This document shows, piece by piece, positions 1-7,011 of a stretch of DNA of 13,309 nucleotides. Positions within the stretch are counted from its first letter, which is position 1, and each line of letters begins with the position of its first letter. Both the position numbers and the translations under genes were made by a program. Under the pieces are notes generated by a model. It saw only the letters and a program-made list of their open reading frames with translations. It did no database searches and was not told where the DNA came from. The DNA is taken from assembly GCA_016935655.1 (NCBI GenBank), contig JAFGQM010000133.1, forward strand, positions 1 to 13,309, read 5' to 3'. The DNA is from Candidatus Altarchaeota archaeon (GTDB lineage: Archaea > Altiarchaeota > Altiarchaeia > JAFGQM01).

Positions 1-284
1 AACTCCCTCATCGGGACCAGCCTTACAAAGGCCGCATTACGTTCCCCGAAGCCGTCCTTAGGGGGGATCTTTATGGTTTTCTCTTTGTCTACCTCAAGCT
101 CTTCTGCAGCATTATCAACACCCTTGAGTATCATCCCCTCTCCGACAATTATCGGGATCGGCTTGTATACCCTGTCCTTGTTGAAGATGCCTTCCTTCTT
201 CGCTATTGATTCATCAGTGGTGTCAATAACCCTTCCGTCTACACTTCCCGTGAAGGAAATCTTGACAAAGTCTCCTTTTTTCAT
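1..284 (-). CDS. FKBP-type peptidyl-prolyl isomerase, SlyD-like (partial)
   Basis: Translation of the complement from the ATG at 284-282 gives 94 residues before the window edge; the C-terminus is missing. It starts MKKGDFVKISFTG and carries the FKBP core: VDGRVIDTT (15-23), VGEGMILKGVDNA (47-59), and KTIKIPPKDGFGER (69-82), where archaeal and SlyD-type FKBPs begin the inserted chaperone (IF) domain. These proteins catalyse cis-trans isomerisation of X-Pro bonds and assist folding, usually in the cytoplasm; no signal peptide is visible. The start lies 2 nt downstream of the stop codon of the class V aminotransferase with no well-spaced Shine-Dalgarno sequence, so translation is probably coupled to that gene. 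The family call is secure. The total length, and whether a C-terminal extension exists, cannot be seen. Confidence 0.93.
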   Translation of the reverse strand, partial: MKKGDFVKISFTGSVDGRVIDTTDESIAKKEGIFNKDRVYKPIPIIVGEGMILKGVDNAAEELEVDKEKTIKIPPKDGFGERNAAFVRLVPMRE

Positions 285-286
285 TT

Positions 287-1357
287 TCAGAACTGTTTTA
301 CTACCTCCTCTAAAACCTCAAGCATCTCTTCGACATCGCCCATATAGACGTTGCCCATGTTACCGACCCTGAAGGTGGTCTCCTTGTAAGGCCCATAACC
401 GCTAGCTATTATGTATCTCTTCTCCTTCATCTTCTTTAGGATCTCGGGGGAGTTCTTGCCGCAGGTGTCTATGCAACTGATGGTCTGCGAGGCGTATTCG
501 GGATCACAGAATAGCTTGAACTTCAGGTCCTTTATGCATCTCTGCTTCACGAAATCCGATACCTTCCTGTGCCTGGCCCATGAGTTTTGCAGGCCCTCCT
601 CAAATAGGAAGTCCAGAGATTTTGACAGCGCAAAGATCTGTGGTATGGGGGGCGTCGAAGGATAGTGGCTCTTGCCATGGTACTTCTTGAGGACCATCAT
701 ATCGAAGTAGTAGCCCTTGTTTGCCATGGATTCCGATGTCTTAAGTGCTTTCTCACTCACTGACGCGCACGAAAGACCCGGCGGAACGCCGAGGCATTTC
801 TGTACTGAGAAAAGGCAGACGTCTATGCCCCACTTGTCGACATCGACCTCCGCGCCAGCGACAGAGCTCACCACATCCACCAAGCTGGTGACATCATACT
901 CCTTGCATACTTTCATGAGCCCCTTAAGTGGGTTCATGACCCCTGTGGATGTCTCGTTGTGAACTATGGAAACTGCATCAGCATCAGTGGTTGAGAGGGC
1001 CGAATCCAGGTCCTCCGGGAGGATGGCCTGACCGGGCTTCTTCTCCAGTGTCTCGACCTCCTTGCCATTGGCCTTTATGACCTCACCAAACCTCTTGGAG
1101 AACTCACCGTTTACGCAACTGAGTGCCTTCTTCCTGACGCAGTTGCGCGCAGCTGACTCCCAGACACCGGTCGCAGAAGACGCATACAGGAATACCTCAT
1201 TCTGAGTCTGCAAGAGCTTTTGGATCTTTGGGATGAGGCCCGAGTGGAGGCTGACGTACTCGGAACTCCTGTGGGAGAACATCTGTTTCGCCATCTCCTC
1301 CCTTATCTCCTGCCTGACATAAACCGGACCCGCAGTAAAGAGTTTTGGAAAGTCCAT
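287..1357 (-). CDS. Class V aminotransferase (serine/alanine-glyoxylate type)
   Basis: A 356-residue PLP-dependent fold-type I aminotransferase of the alanine-glyoxylate / serine-pyruvate branch. Visible signatures are FTAGPVYV near the N-terminus (7-14), the sugar-phosphate-side segment YASSATGVWESA (58-69), HNETSTGV (133-140), the aspartate that contacts the PLP ring nitrogen in LVDVVSS (D161), the Schiff-base lysine in SVQKCLGVPPG (K187), and the substrate-carboxylate arginine in FRVGNMG (R330). Length is normal for the family. Such enzymes transfer amino groups between serine, alanine or aspartate and pyruvate, glyoxylate or hydroxypyruvate; the actual substrate cannot be read from sequence. 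It has its own upstream TATA box and appears to drive the downstream FKBP gene. Confidence is high for family and modest for substrate. Confidence 0.92.
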   Translation of the reverse strand: MDFPKLFTAGPVYVRQEIREEMAKQMFSHRSSEYVSLHSGLIPKIQKLLQTQNEVFLYASSATGVWESAARNCVRKKALSCVNGEFSKRFGEVIKANGKEVETLEKKPGQAILPEDLDSALSTTDADAVSIVHNETSTGVMNPLKGLMKVCKEYDVTSLVDVVSSVAGAEVDVDKWGIDVCLFSVQKCLGVPPGLSCASVSEKALKTSESMANKGYYFDMMVLKKYHGKSHYPSTPPIPQIFALSKSLDFLFEEGLQNSWARHRKVSDFVKQRCIKDLKFKLFCDPEYASQTISCIDTCGKNSPEILKKMKEKRYIIASGYGPYKETTFRVGNMGNVYMGDVEEMLEVLEEVVKQF

Positions 1358-1400
1358 AGAAATCAGCTCGTAGAAATTGAATGAGAATTAGAAGCTTGAG

Positions 1401-1410
1401 ATTTATAAAA
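1401..1410 (-). promoter_or_regulatory. TATA box for the class V aminotransferase
   Basis: The complement reads TTTTATAAAT, a near-ideal archaeal TATA box. It ends 43 nt upstream of the aminotransferase ATG, which would place the transcription start near 1378-1380 and leave a leader of about 20 nt. The box overlaps the purM stop codon, so this gene can be transcribed independently of the tyrS-purM unit. Confidence 0.6.
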
Positions 1411-2341
1411 CAACGTCCTTGCCGGAAACCGAGACAGAATCGCCTGTTACTATGGCCCCCACCACTTTCGATTTAGACTTCAGTTTTTTCTGTATTCCCT
1501 TGGCAGAAGACTCGTCAGCCACTATGGCAAAGCCCATCCCCATGTTGAAGGTCCTGTACATCTCATAGTCGCCCACCTCGCCTAGCTTCTGTATCTCCTT
1601 AAACACCTTTTGCGGCTCCAAAGGATTCGTAATCTCTGCGCCAAGGCCTTTTGGCAGAATCCTTTTGAGTTTCCTTAAACCGCCCCCGGTTATATGAGAC
1701 AGGCCGTGGACGTCCTGGTCCAGTATTGACAATATCCCTTCCACATAGATCCTTGTGGGTTTAAGGAGTTCCTCCCCCCATCGGTCCAGATCAAGCACCT
1801 TGCGCGCAAGCGTAAGTCCGTTGGAATGGATGCCGCTGGACTCCAGACCTATCACTACGTCCCCGTCCCTGATTTTCTCACCCGTTACAATCTTGTTCTT
1901 TTCCACAACGCCTAGGCACGAACCGGCAAGGTCAAAGCCCTTTATGACGTCTGGTAACGTCGCCGTTTCCCCACTTATGACCTCGCAACCCGCCTGGCGC
2001 GCTCCCTCGGCAACACCATTTATTATCTCGTTTATCTTCTCTGGCTCGATTTTTTCGACCGCCAGATAGTCCACCAACGCAATGGGTCTCGCACCAATCG
2101 TTATGACGTCGTTGACGTTCATTGCGACCATGTCAATGCCGACTGTATCATATTTCTTGAGATACTCTGCGACGAGGACCTTGCTGCCGACGCCATCGGT
2201 GCACATCGACAGGTAATAATCCCCAAACTCCACTATGCCCGCGAAATGGCCCGAAAGCTTGGTCTTGAGGACTGAGAGTATATTCTGTATCACTACGTCC
2301 TCGGCTTCTATGTCCACGCCGGACTCCTTGTAGGTCTTCAT
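1403..2341 (-). CDS. purM: Phosphoribosylformylglycinamidine cyclo-ligase (AIR synthetase)
   Basis: A 312-residue PurM, which closes the imidazole ring of FGAM to form aminoimidazole ribonucleotide with ATP in de novo purine synthesis (cytoplasm, homodimer). Signature segments appear in the family order: TDGVGSK (48-54), MNVNDVITIGARP (74-86), GETATLPD (124-131), SSGIHSNGLTLAR (168-180), HITGGG (216-221), and FNMGMGFAIV near the C-terminus (265-274). Length is slightly short for PurM (commonly about 330-350), mainly at the ends. The ATG overlaps the tyrS stop codon as ATGA, so the two genes are translationally coupled. No other pur gene lies in the window, so purM is not in a purine operon here. 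Confidence 0.96.
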   Translation of the reverse strand: MKTYKESGVDIEAEDVVIQNILSVLKTKLSGHFAGIVEFGDYYLSMCTDGVGSKVLVAEYLKKYDTVGIDMVAMNVNDVITIGARPIALVDYLAVEKIEPEKINEIINGVAEGARQAGCEVISGETATLPDVIKGFDLAGSCLGVVEKNKIVTGEKIRDGDVVIGLESSGIHSNGLTLARKVLDLDRWGEELLKPTRIYVEGILSILDQDVHGLSHITGGGLRKLKRILPKGLGAEITNPLEPQKVFKEIQKLGEVGDYEMYRTFNMGMGFAIVADESSAKGIQKKLKSKSKVVGAIVTGDSVSVSGKDVVL

Positions 2342-3330
2342 TTCAAAACATCCAAAACCTTGGGATGCTTCTCAAAATATGTTCTAACCGGCTCCAGATA
2401 ATCGATTAGATAGCGCGCGCATGCGTTCTTCAAGTCCAGCGGATGAAGCTTCTTCTCGACAAAGGCTTTCTCCAGCTCTTCATACGACGCAAACTCCAAA
2501 TCCCCGCCGAACTTCTCTGGTCTTTTTATTAGGATTTTTTCGTTTTTCGGAAAAACAAAAAACTGGAATACCTGCATTATAGGATTGTTCTCTGCCTCGC
2601 CAGCCGGGCAGTAGGCATCATTAATCTTCTTCTCGATGCTCTTTGGATCCTCGTGGATTGTTATCACAGTCTCGGGCTTGCTGGAGCTCATCTTCGTCCC
2701 GGGACCTTGTATGGAAACTAATAGTGGCGTATGCACACAGACTATTTTTTTATAGCCGATCTTCTCCAGCTCCTCGCGCGCAAGCATGTGTATCTTCCTT
2801 TGTTCAATGCCGCCATAGGCAACATCGACGCCAAGATGCTTTACGTCTGCAGCCTGCATTATCGGATACATTATCTGGGAGACGCGCGCATGCTCCAGCT
2901 CGCGCGCAACCTCCTGCATGCTCCGGGTGGCGCGGTTGACAGTGATATTCAGCCCCAGGGTAAGAACGTCATGGAAATACTCTTTCTTCATCTGGAAGTC
3001 GGAACCCAAAACAAAGTTCGTCTTCTTCGGGTCCAGACCAAGTGCAACAAAACTATGCCTCCAGTAATCGACCATCCCCTTTATCCAGTCTTCACCACCC
3101 TTCCTGTTTAGAAGCGTGTGGACATCTGCAAACAGGACGGTAACCTCAAACCCCGCCTCCTGGAAATCCAGCAGTTTCTGTACCGTTACCATCGTCCCTA
3201 TGTGTACTGCGCCACTGGTCTCATAACCACAGTACACGTGCGGCTTTTTCTTCTCCTTTAGCAACTTATCTAGTTCCGCCTCTTCAACTATCTCCAAGGT
3301 GTTCCTCTTTATCAGACCAGCTTTTTCCAT
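2338..3330 (-). CDS. tyrS: Tyrosyl-tRNA synthetase, archaeal type
   Basis: A 330-residue class I synthetase charging tRNA-Tyr. It aligns along its whole length with the M. jannaschii-type TyrRS that I recall. Features are a tyrosine-pocket Y33 in HVYCGYETSG; the HIGH motif as HIGT (43-46); the pocket residues Q159 and D162 in YPIMQAADVKHLGVD; GGIEQRKIHMLAREEL; the KMSKS loop as KMSSSK (213-218); AYCPAGEAENNPIMQ; and the anticodon-recognition segment LHPLDLKNA (295-303). The IEQRK/HMLA context and the D162 contact favour Tyr over Trp. The start codon directly abuts the stop of the upstream membrane-protein gene, and the stop overlaps purM, so all three are likely one operon. The start matches the usual N-terminus (xxxLIKRNTxEI). 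Confidence 0.97.
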   Translation of the reverse strand: MEKAGLIKRNTLEIVEEAELDKLLKEKKKPHVYCGYETSGAVHIGTMVTVQKLLDFQEAGFEVTVLFADVHTLLNRKGGEDWIKGMVDYWRHSFVALGLDPKKTNFVLGSDFQMKKEYFHDVLTLGLNITVNRATRSMQEVARELEHARVSQIMYPIMQAADVKHLGVDVAYGGIEQRKIHMLAREELEKIGYKKIVCVHTPLLVSIQGPGTKMSSSKPETVITIHEDPKSIEKKINDAYCPAGEAENNPIMQVFQFFVFPKNEKILIKRPEKFGGDLEFASYEELEKAFVEKKLHPLDLKNACARYLIDYLEPVRTYFEKHPKVLDVLK

Positions 3331-3939
3331 CTAGAAGAGCGACACGGAATTTGTATCCGATGCCGGGTTTGGATTATAATCCGGCAACGGGAAGGCTATT
3401 ATCCCAGTTTCCAGATAGGTCGTCCTGTTGTCCAGGACATATTCCTCAAAATATTCGGTTTGGTTCATAGGAGAATCCGGCTCAAAGAAACAGGTGATAT
3501 CGACGTCAGACTGGCATAGCCCGACTTGGTAAAGGATGCTGTTCTCAGCCCTTTCCTTGTCTAACTGGTCGCGGGTTGCATTTGTGACCATAAGGGCAGT
3601 GGCTCCTTCCCCGATCAGGATAAGGTCCCCGCCAAGAATGTTCTTTAGTGCCAGCGTATCCCTTGGCTCCCCCAAGACGGCATACGTATCTCTGGCTTCC
3701 GTAACCAGAACCTGTTTGTTGCCAGTGAATGTGGCCTGTATGTACCCGACCGTCTGCCGATTGTCCTGTAGAGGGTTTTGGTCCTGGTTGTAGGTGGGGC
3801 CCAAAAGTCCTGTAAGGGTGAAGCCACTCACAATCAGCACAAGTATCCCTAGGAATAGTAGCTGTTCCCTTCTCTTGACAACTTTCTTCCCAGGCTCAGG
3901 AACCTGCCTTCCCGGTTTTCTCTTTTGTGCCTTGACCAT
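3331..3939 (-). CDS. Membrane-anchored extracytoplasmic protein of unknown function
   Basis: I do not recognise a family for this 202-residue protein. Residues 1-26 are strongly basic and proline-containing, and residues 27-47 form one hydrophobic membrane segment (LLFLGILVLIVSGFTLTGLL). The rest is polar and would face outside if the positive-inside rule holds. The outer part has three N-glycosylation sequons (N120, N159, N171), two cysteines eight residues apart (C142, C150) that could form a disulfide, and short beta-type stretches (for example GGDLILIGEGATALMVTNAT). It is not a typical signal-peptide protein because the basic N-region is long. It precedes tyrS with no gap (TAG then ATG) and has a TATA-like element about 20-30 nt upstream of its ATG. 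Being first in a tyrS-purM unit gives no clear functional clue. Confidence 0.8.
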   Translation of the reverse strand: MVKAQKRKPGRQVPEPGKKVVKRREQLLFLGILVLIVSGFTLTGLLGPTYNQDQNPLQDNRQTVGYIQATFTGNKQVLVTEARDTYAVLGEPRDTLALKNILGGDLILIGEGATALMVTNATRDQLDKERAENSILYQVGLCQSDVDITCFFEPDSPMNQTEYFEEYVLDNRTTYLETGIIAFPLPDYNPNPASDTNSVSLF

Positions 3940-3951
3940 AGTATAGTTATT

Positions 3952-3975
3952 TCTTGAAGGAATAAAAGTTCAAGA
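3952..3975. promoter_or_regulatory. 7-bp inverted repeat flanking a TATA-like element
   Basis: TCTTGAA (3952-3958) and TTCAAGA (3969-3975) are exact reverse complements separated by 10 nt. The spacer, read on the complement, is CTTTTATTCC, a TATA-like element about 20-30 nt upstream of the ATG of the membrane-protein gene. The dyad also overlaps the stop codon of the Trm5-like gene. It could be an operator centred on the promoter, or a weak RNA hairpin at the end of the methyltransferase message. The inverted repeat is seen directly; its function is inferred. Confidence 0.4.
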
Positions 3976-4776
3976 TAGTTTTATGTCGAAACAGTACCTC
4001 CAGGACCCGGGGGCGTATGCGCCCGCCTTTATGACGTCTATCTTAGAGCCCGGTATCTGTTCGTCCAATATGCCTAAAAAATCTTGCAGGTCGTTCTCAT
4101 GGAGGATCCTATACAGGTGGATAGTCCCGCCCTTTATTACTTTCGGTAGGACGAGTTCTAAGAAGGTCTCACTTGACTTGGGGAGTGGCATTATGACCCT
4201 GTCAAACCTGCCGGGTATGTCCGGGACGACTTCCTTGACGTCCCCCAACATCGCCTTGACGCTGCCCTGGACCTTGTTCATGACTATGTTGCCCACCATA
4301 CAATCAAACGCGTCCGGGTTTTTTTCAATCGCGAAGATCTTGTCCGGTTTTGAATGCCTGGCAATAACCACAGGATAGGGGCCCGCTCCAGCGAACATCA
4401 CCAGGATGCGCTCATAGTCCTTGACCAGCTTGGCAATCCTCATCCTCTCGTTGCCCAGCCGCACAGAGAAATAGGCCTTTGTAGGGTCGACCTTAAACCT
4501 GCAGCCGCTTTCCCGATGGACTGTTTCCGTTAATGAAGTAGGCCGGAGGTTCGCTGGCACGAAGGAAAAATCCCTATTGTCGTCAGATGCCAGGATCTCA
4601 TAATCCCGTACGCGGAACTCGCCCTCGACCTCGCCCTTCTTTGCCAGCACTACCTTGATGTTCCTATGTTCCTTGATGAGCCTTTTGCCGATATCACGGC
4701 CGTCGCTACCCTCGGGGACTTCTACAATCGCGATATCGCCGACGACGTCAAAAGAAGATAATGCGAAATCTTCCAT
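3970..4776 (-). CDS. trm5: Trm5/Taw2-family tRNA(G37) methyltransferase, Trm5-like
   Basis: Begun at the ATG at 4776 this is a 268-residue SAM-dependent class I methyltransferase, probably making m1G37 in tRNA, the first step towards wyosine in tRNA-Phe and a guard against frameshifting. A longer in-frame start at 4830 would add 18 residues rich in Leu, Pro and Phe that overlap the divergent gene, so I prefer the internal ATG, which begins just before the conserved FDVVGDIAIVEVP. Landmarks are VEGEFRVRDYE (50-60), FKVDPTKAYFSVRLGNERMR (94-113), SAM motif I MFAGAGPYP (127-135), the ribose-binding acidic residue E151 in AIEKNPDA, VIMPLPKS (194-201) and AYAPGSWRY (253-261). Compared with the M. 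jannaschii Trm5 that I remember, the N-terminal D1 domain is absent and the usual NLP motif reads MPLP. Taw2 usually has a glycine there (LG or MG), so Trm5 fits better, but the exact activity is open. Confidence 0.85.
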   Translation of the reverse strand: MEDFALSSFDVVGDIAIVEVPEGSDGRDIGKRLIKEHRNIKVVLAKKGEVEGEFRVRDYEILASDDNRDFSFVPANLRPTSLTETVHRESGCRFKVDPTKAYFSVRLGNERMRIAKLVKDYERILVMFAGAGPYPVVIARHSKPDKIFAIEKNPDAFDCMVGNIVMNKVQGSVKAMLGDVKEVVPDIPGRFDRVIMPLPKSSETFLELVLPKVIKGGTIHLYRILHENDLQDFLGILDEQIPGSKIDVIKAGAYAPGSWRYCFDIKLS

Positions 4777-4777
4777 G

Positions 4778-4786
4778 TATAATTTA
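4778..4786 (+). promoter_or_regulatory. TATA box for the Asp-box surface protein
   Basis: TATAATTTA lies 26-34 nt upstream of the ATG at 4812, the spacing expected if the transcript starts at or next to the start codon (leaderless). The 35-nt gap to the divergent methyltransferase gene holds this box and little else; I see no equally good box for the leftward gene. Confidence 0.5.
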
Positions 4787-4811
4787 ATAGTTAGAATAGA
4801 AAACAAGGGAT

Positions 4812-6407
4812 ATGGCAAAAAACTGGGCACATGGGGGGAAAATCCAACGAGTCAGACTCAAAAGAGGTGCCGCGATAATCTTAGGAGGCGTTGCATTATT
4901 TTTAATCCTGGCCATAAACCCGATCATCAACAAACCGGAACCTACAAAGATGTGGGGTGAGGAGTCTATAACTGGGGTAAAGTTGGGGAATGCTGCCTAT
5001 TCCTCGGCAGAACCGATAAGCCCAAACAGATTGCTCATGATACACACATCGACGTTTGGTGACATGTCAACAAACCTACGCCAGGTCTACCTCACCGCTA
5101 TAATGCCTGAGACTGTATGTATCAACTGGGATGGGGCTAACCCATGTTCCTATGCCTATGACGAGAACTGGATTACATACGCCATAGCCAACATTAGCTT
5201 GGGTTACTATTATGTGAACTACAGCAAACGCGAAGCCAAAGACTGTATCTGGAGCGTCAAGAGCGATTGTGGCAGAGAGAATATAACTTTACCCAATGCT
5301 TGCAAGTTTCTGGACCCGTTGAGGTTCAGAGTGACCTCTGATAGGATAGGAGGGGTAACAGACTGGGCCTGTTATGACGGTTCAAGCTGGAAGACATTGA
5401 TGGACTGTTCTGCCGGGGCTAGGGTGTATGAGGAGGCCATTTGGTGGCTAGTGGATTCGCCTACAAATGCCTGGAAGTACCAGGAAAGCACGGGTGAAGA
5501 AGAGATATTTGTCAGCCCGCATACGGAGATCTTAAACACTGGGAGGCACCACCACTGCAATGGCCTGGCTAGATTGGCCAATGGGGACTTCATAGTGATT
5601 TTCCAAAACTCGACAGCACATCACGCCGGAAGTGCTGTGGTAAGCATGATGAGGACTTCTGACAATGGCAGTACATGGAGCACACCCCGAGTTATACTAG
5701 ATGAGCTACCGGTCCAGCATCTTTGTCCTAGTGTGGGTGTAGCACCCAACGGCACCCTGGTCGTCTTTTCAAGAGTCCTAGACCGTTTTAATATTACTGA
5801 GGGACTCAAGTACAGCAAGAGTTATGATGATGGAGTCAGCTGGACGGACCCCCAGTGGCTAAATGAAACTGCACACGGACAGGAGAAGTACATCTCATCA
5901 GACATCCTCACGAAGGATGGGGTCATGTACGCCGCCTTGTATGACGGCGGTGAGGAAGAGGGCAACTTCAGCGCGCATCTTTGGGTGAGCACGGACAACG
6001 GTGAGAGCTGGCACAAGAGAAGCACGATGTACCAGGTAGGGGAACTGGGCGAATATGCAGGTTATTTCACTGTTGTGTTCAGGAAGGACGGCTCGCTCTT
6101 AATGACAACTGAACAGGACAGGAACTCAACTGTGGTCTATAAAATAAGCAATGATGACGGCTACACCTGGGGGGGTATAGGGTTCGCAAGCCTATCCAAT
6201 GCTAGTCACCATGTCGCGGACCCAGATATAGACATGTTAGGCAATTGGTACATACTCCATGGCAGAGATAGGAACATCTCAATCGAATCAGACATGGATT
6301 TTACAGTATTCTATTTGTCCAAGAACGGACAGGTATGGGGGGATTACACCCGGATAGAAGAAAACGCTACGTATCCTGCAGTATACTATGGGAAACTGGG
6401 AGGTTAA
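4812..6407 (+). CDS. Membrane-anchored Asp-box (BNR/sialidase-fold) surface protein
   Basis: A 531-residue protein: basic N-terminus (1-19), one hydrophobic anchor (about 20-37), then a long extracytoplasmic part. Residues 60-230 hold seven cysteines (C103 to C199) and resemble nothing I know. Residues 235-531 form a beta-propeller-like region with four canonical Asp-boxes, SDNGSTW (283-289), SYDDGVSW (337-344), STDNGESW (393-400) and SNDDGYTW (446-453), plus a degenerate fifth, LSKNGQVW (502-509), spaced about 50-55 residues. Asp-boxes mark sialidase-type six-bladed propellers and other extracellular glycan-processing or adhesive proteins. The FRIP motif of true sialidases is absent; a candidate ligand-facing segment is TGRHHHCNG (243-251). 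Thirteen N-glycosylation sequons fit surface exposure. A TATA box 26 nt upstream supports the start. Glycosidase activity is possible but not shown. Confidence 0.85.
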   Translation: MAKNWAHGGKIQRVRLKRGAAIILGGVALFLILAINPIINKPEPTKMWGEESITGVKLGNAAYSSAEPISPNRLLMIHTSTFGDMSTNLRQVYLTAIMPETVCINWDGANPCSYAYDENWITYAIANISLGYYYVNYSKREAKDCIWSVKSDCGRENITLPNACKFLDPLRFRVTSDRIGGVTDWACYDGSSWKTLMDCSAGARVYEEAIWWLVDSPTNAWKYQESTGEEEIFVSPHTEILNTGRHHHCNGLARLANGDFIVIFQNSTAHHAGSAVVSMMRTSDNGSTWSTPRVILDELPVQHLCPSVGVAPNGTLVVFSRVLDRFNITEGLKYSKSYDDGVSWTDPQWLNETAHGQEKYISSDILTKDGVMYAALYDGGEEEGNFSAHLWVSTDNGESWHKRSTMYQVGELGEYAGYFTVVFRKDGSLLMTTEQDRNSTVVYKISNDDGYTWGGIGFASLSNASHHVADPDIDMLGNWYILHGRDRNISIESDMDFTVFYLSKNGQVWGDYTRIEENATYPAVYYGKLGG

Positions 6408-6435
6408 CATATTTTGTATGCCAATTCCAAATAAC

Positions 6436-7011
6436 TCAGCTCTCCAAACTATCAAGAAATCTTTTTAATTTCTCTCTCCCCTTCTCCCACTTTGTATTTG
6501 CCACATCAACAAGAAATTTTAGGTATTCGTCGTCCACAAGGATTTTTTTCCCCTCGGCTATCGGGACCTCCAAATGCTCTGTTGAAAGAAGTTCCAGCAG
6601 CACGCGCTCGGGGTTAATGGACTGGATGCCGCTCCGCTTAAAGCCAGACTGCTGGGCCTTGAACAACAGTTCCTTCGCAGACTCCAGATCCCTAGCGACC
6701 ACATGTAGTATGGGGCATTCCGCCTGGAGATAAACAGTATACTTGTCATGTTTGGACAAAGCCTCTTTCACTTCCTGTAGTGTAACTTTTCTATGCCACT
6801 TCCCCAGCCAACCGGACTCCAGCTTGTCGTGTTCCCTTGGTGTTTGCAGCAGGGATATCCTCCCCGCACAGCTGGATGTAGTGTAAAAATCCTTGTTTGA
6901 ATTTATCAGGTCTATCAGGTCGGCAATATCCTCGTCCGCCTTGCCCTCTGCGCGCGCATCTGCCAATTGCTTCAACGCCTTTTCCCTCTGCATGTCGAAC
7001 TTTGTTTTCAT
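6436..7011 (-). CDS. taw3: tRNA wybutosine-synthesizing protein 3 homologue (Taw3)
   Basis: A 191-residue TYW3/Taw3 family protein, a SAM-dependent methyltransferase that acts on N4 of the tricyclic wyosine base at position 37 of tRNA-Phe. Recognised by FYTTSSCAGRISLL (42-55), the family's most conserved block; GKWHRK (70-75); ECPILHVVARDLESA (98-112); and AQQSGFKRSGI (119-129). Length is typical of archaeal members. The start overlaps the stop of the upstream unknown gene as ATGA, so the pair is one transcript. A Trm5-like gene for the first step lies about 1.7 kb away beyond the surface-protein gene. Taw1 (radical SAM) and Taw2 are not in the window. The gene converges on the surface-protein gene with only 28 nt between their stop codons and no clear terminator hairpin there. 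Confidence 0.93.
   Translation of the reverse strand: MKTKFDMQREKALKQLADARAEGKADEDIADLIDLINSNKDFYTTSSCAGRISLLQTPREHDKLESGWLGKWHRKVTLQEVKEALSKHDKYTVYLQAECPILHVVARDLESAKELLFKAQQSGFKRSGIQSINPERVLLELLSTEHLEVPIAEGKKILVDDEYLKFLVDVANTKWEKGREKLKRFLDSLES

Noticed and set aside
73..372. A 99-codon rightward frame across the FKBP and aminotransferase junction
   Set aside because: It is antisense to two clearly conserved genes, is low-complexity Ser/Pro-rich, and has no family resemblance.
2410..2920. Cluster of GCGCGC hexamers in tyrS, with further copies in purM, taw3 and both aminotransferases
   Set aside because: They fall mostly at Ala-Arg or Arg-Ala codon pairs (GCG CGC) in frame, so codon choice explains them. 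Other Ala-Arg pairs in topA and lrp use different codons, so it is not a strict signal.
2731..3111. A 126-codon reading frame antisense to tyrS, and an overlapping Arg/Ala-rich frame at 2643-2939
   Set aside because: Both are mirror frames of the conserved tyrS gene with no recognisable domain, TATA box or neighbour logic.
4777..4830. 18-residue N-terminal extension of the Trm5-like protein from the ATG at 4830
   Set aside because: The extension overlaps the divergent gene's start and its TATA box, adds residues outside the conserved domain, and has no promoter upstream; the ATG at 4776 is simpler.
4812..6407. Viral tail-spike or prophage origin for the Asp-box protein
   Set aside because: Asp-box proteins occur in phages, but there is no integrase, structural gene or attachment repeat nearby, and the N-terminal membrane anchor and sequons fit a cellular surface protein.
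6408..6435. Bidirectional terminator between the converging surface-protein and taw3 genes
   Set aside because: No inverted repeat or long T-run is present in the 28 nt; T-rich stretches lie inside the 3' end of taw3 but cannot be assigned with confidence.
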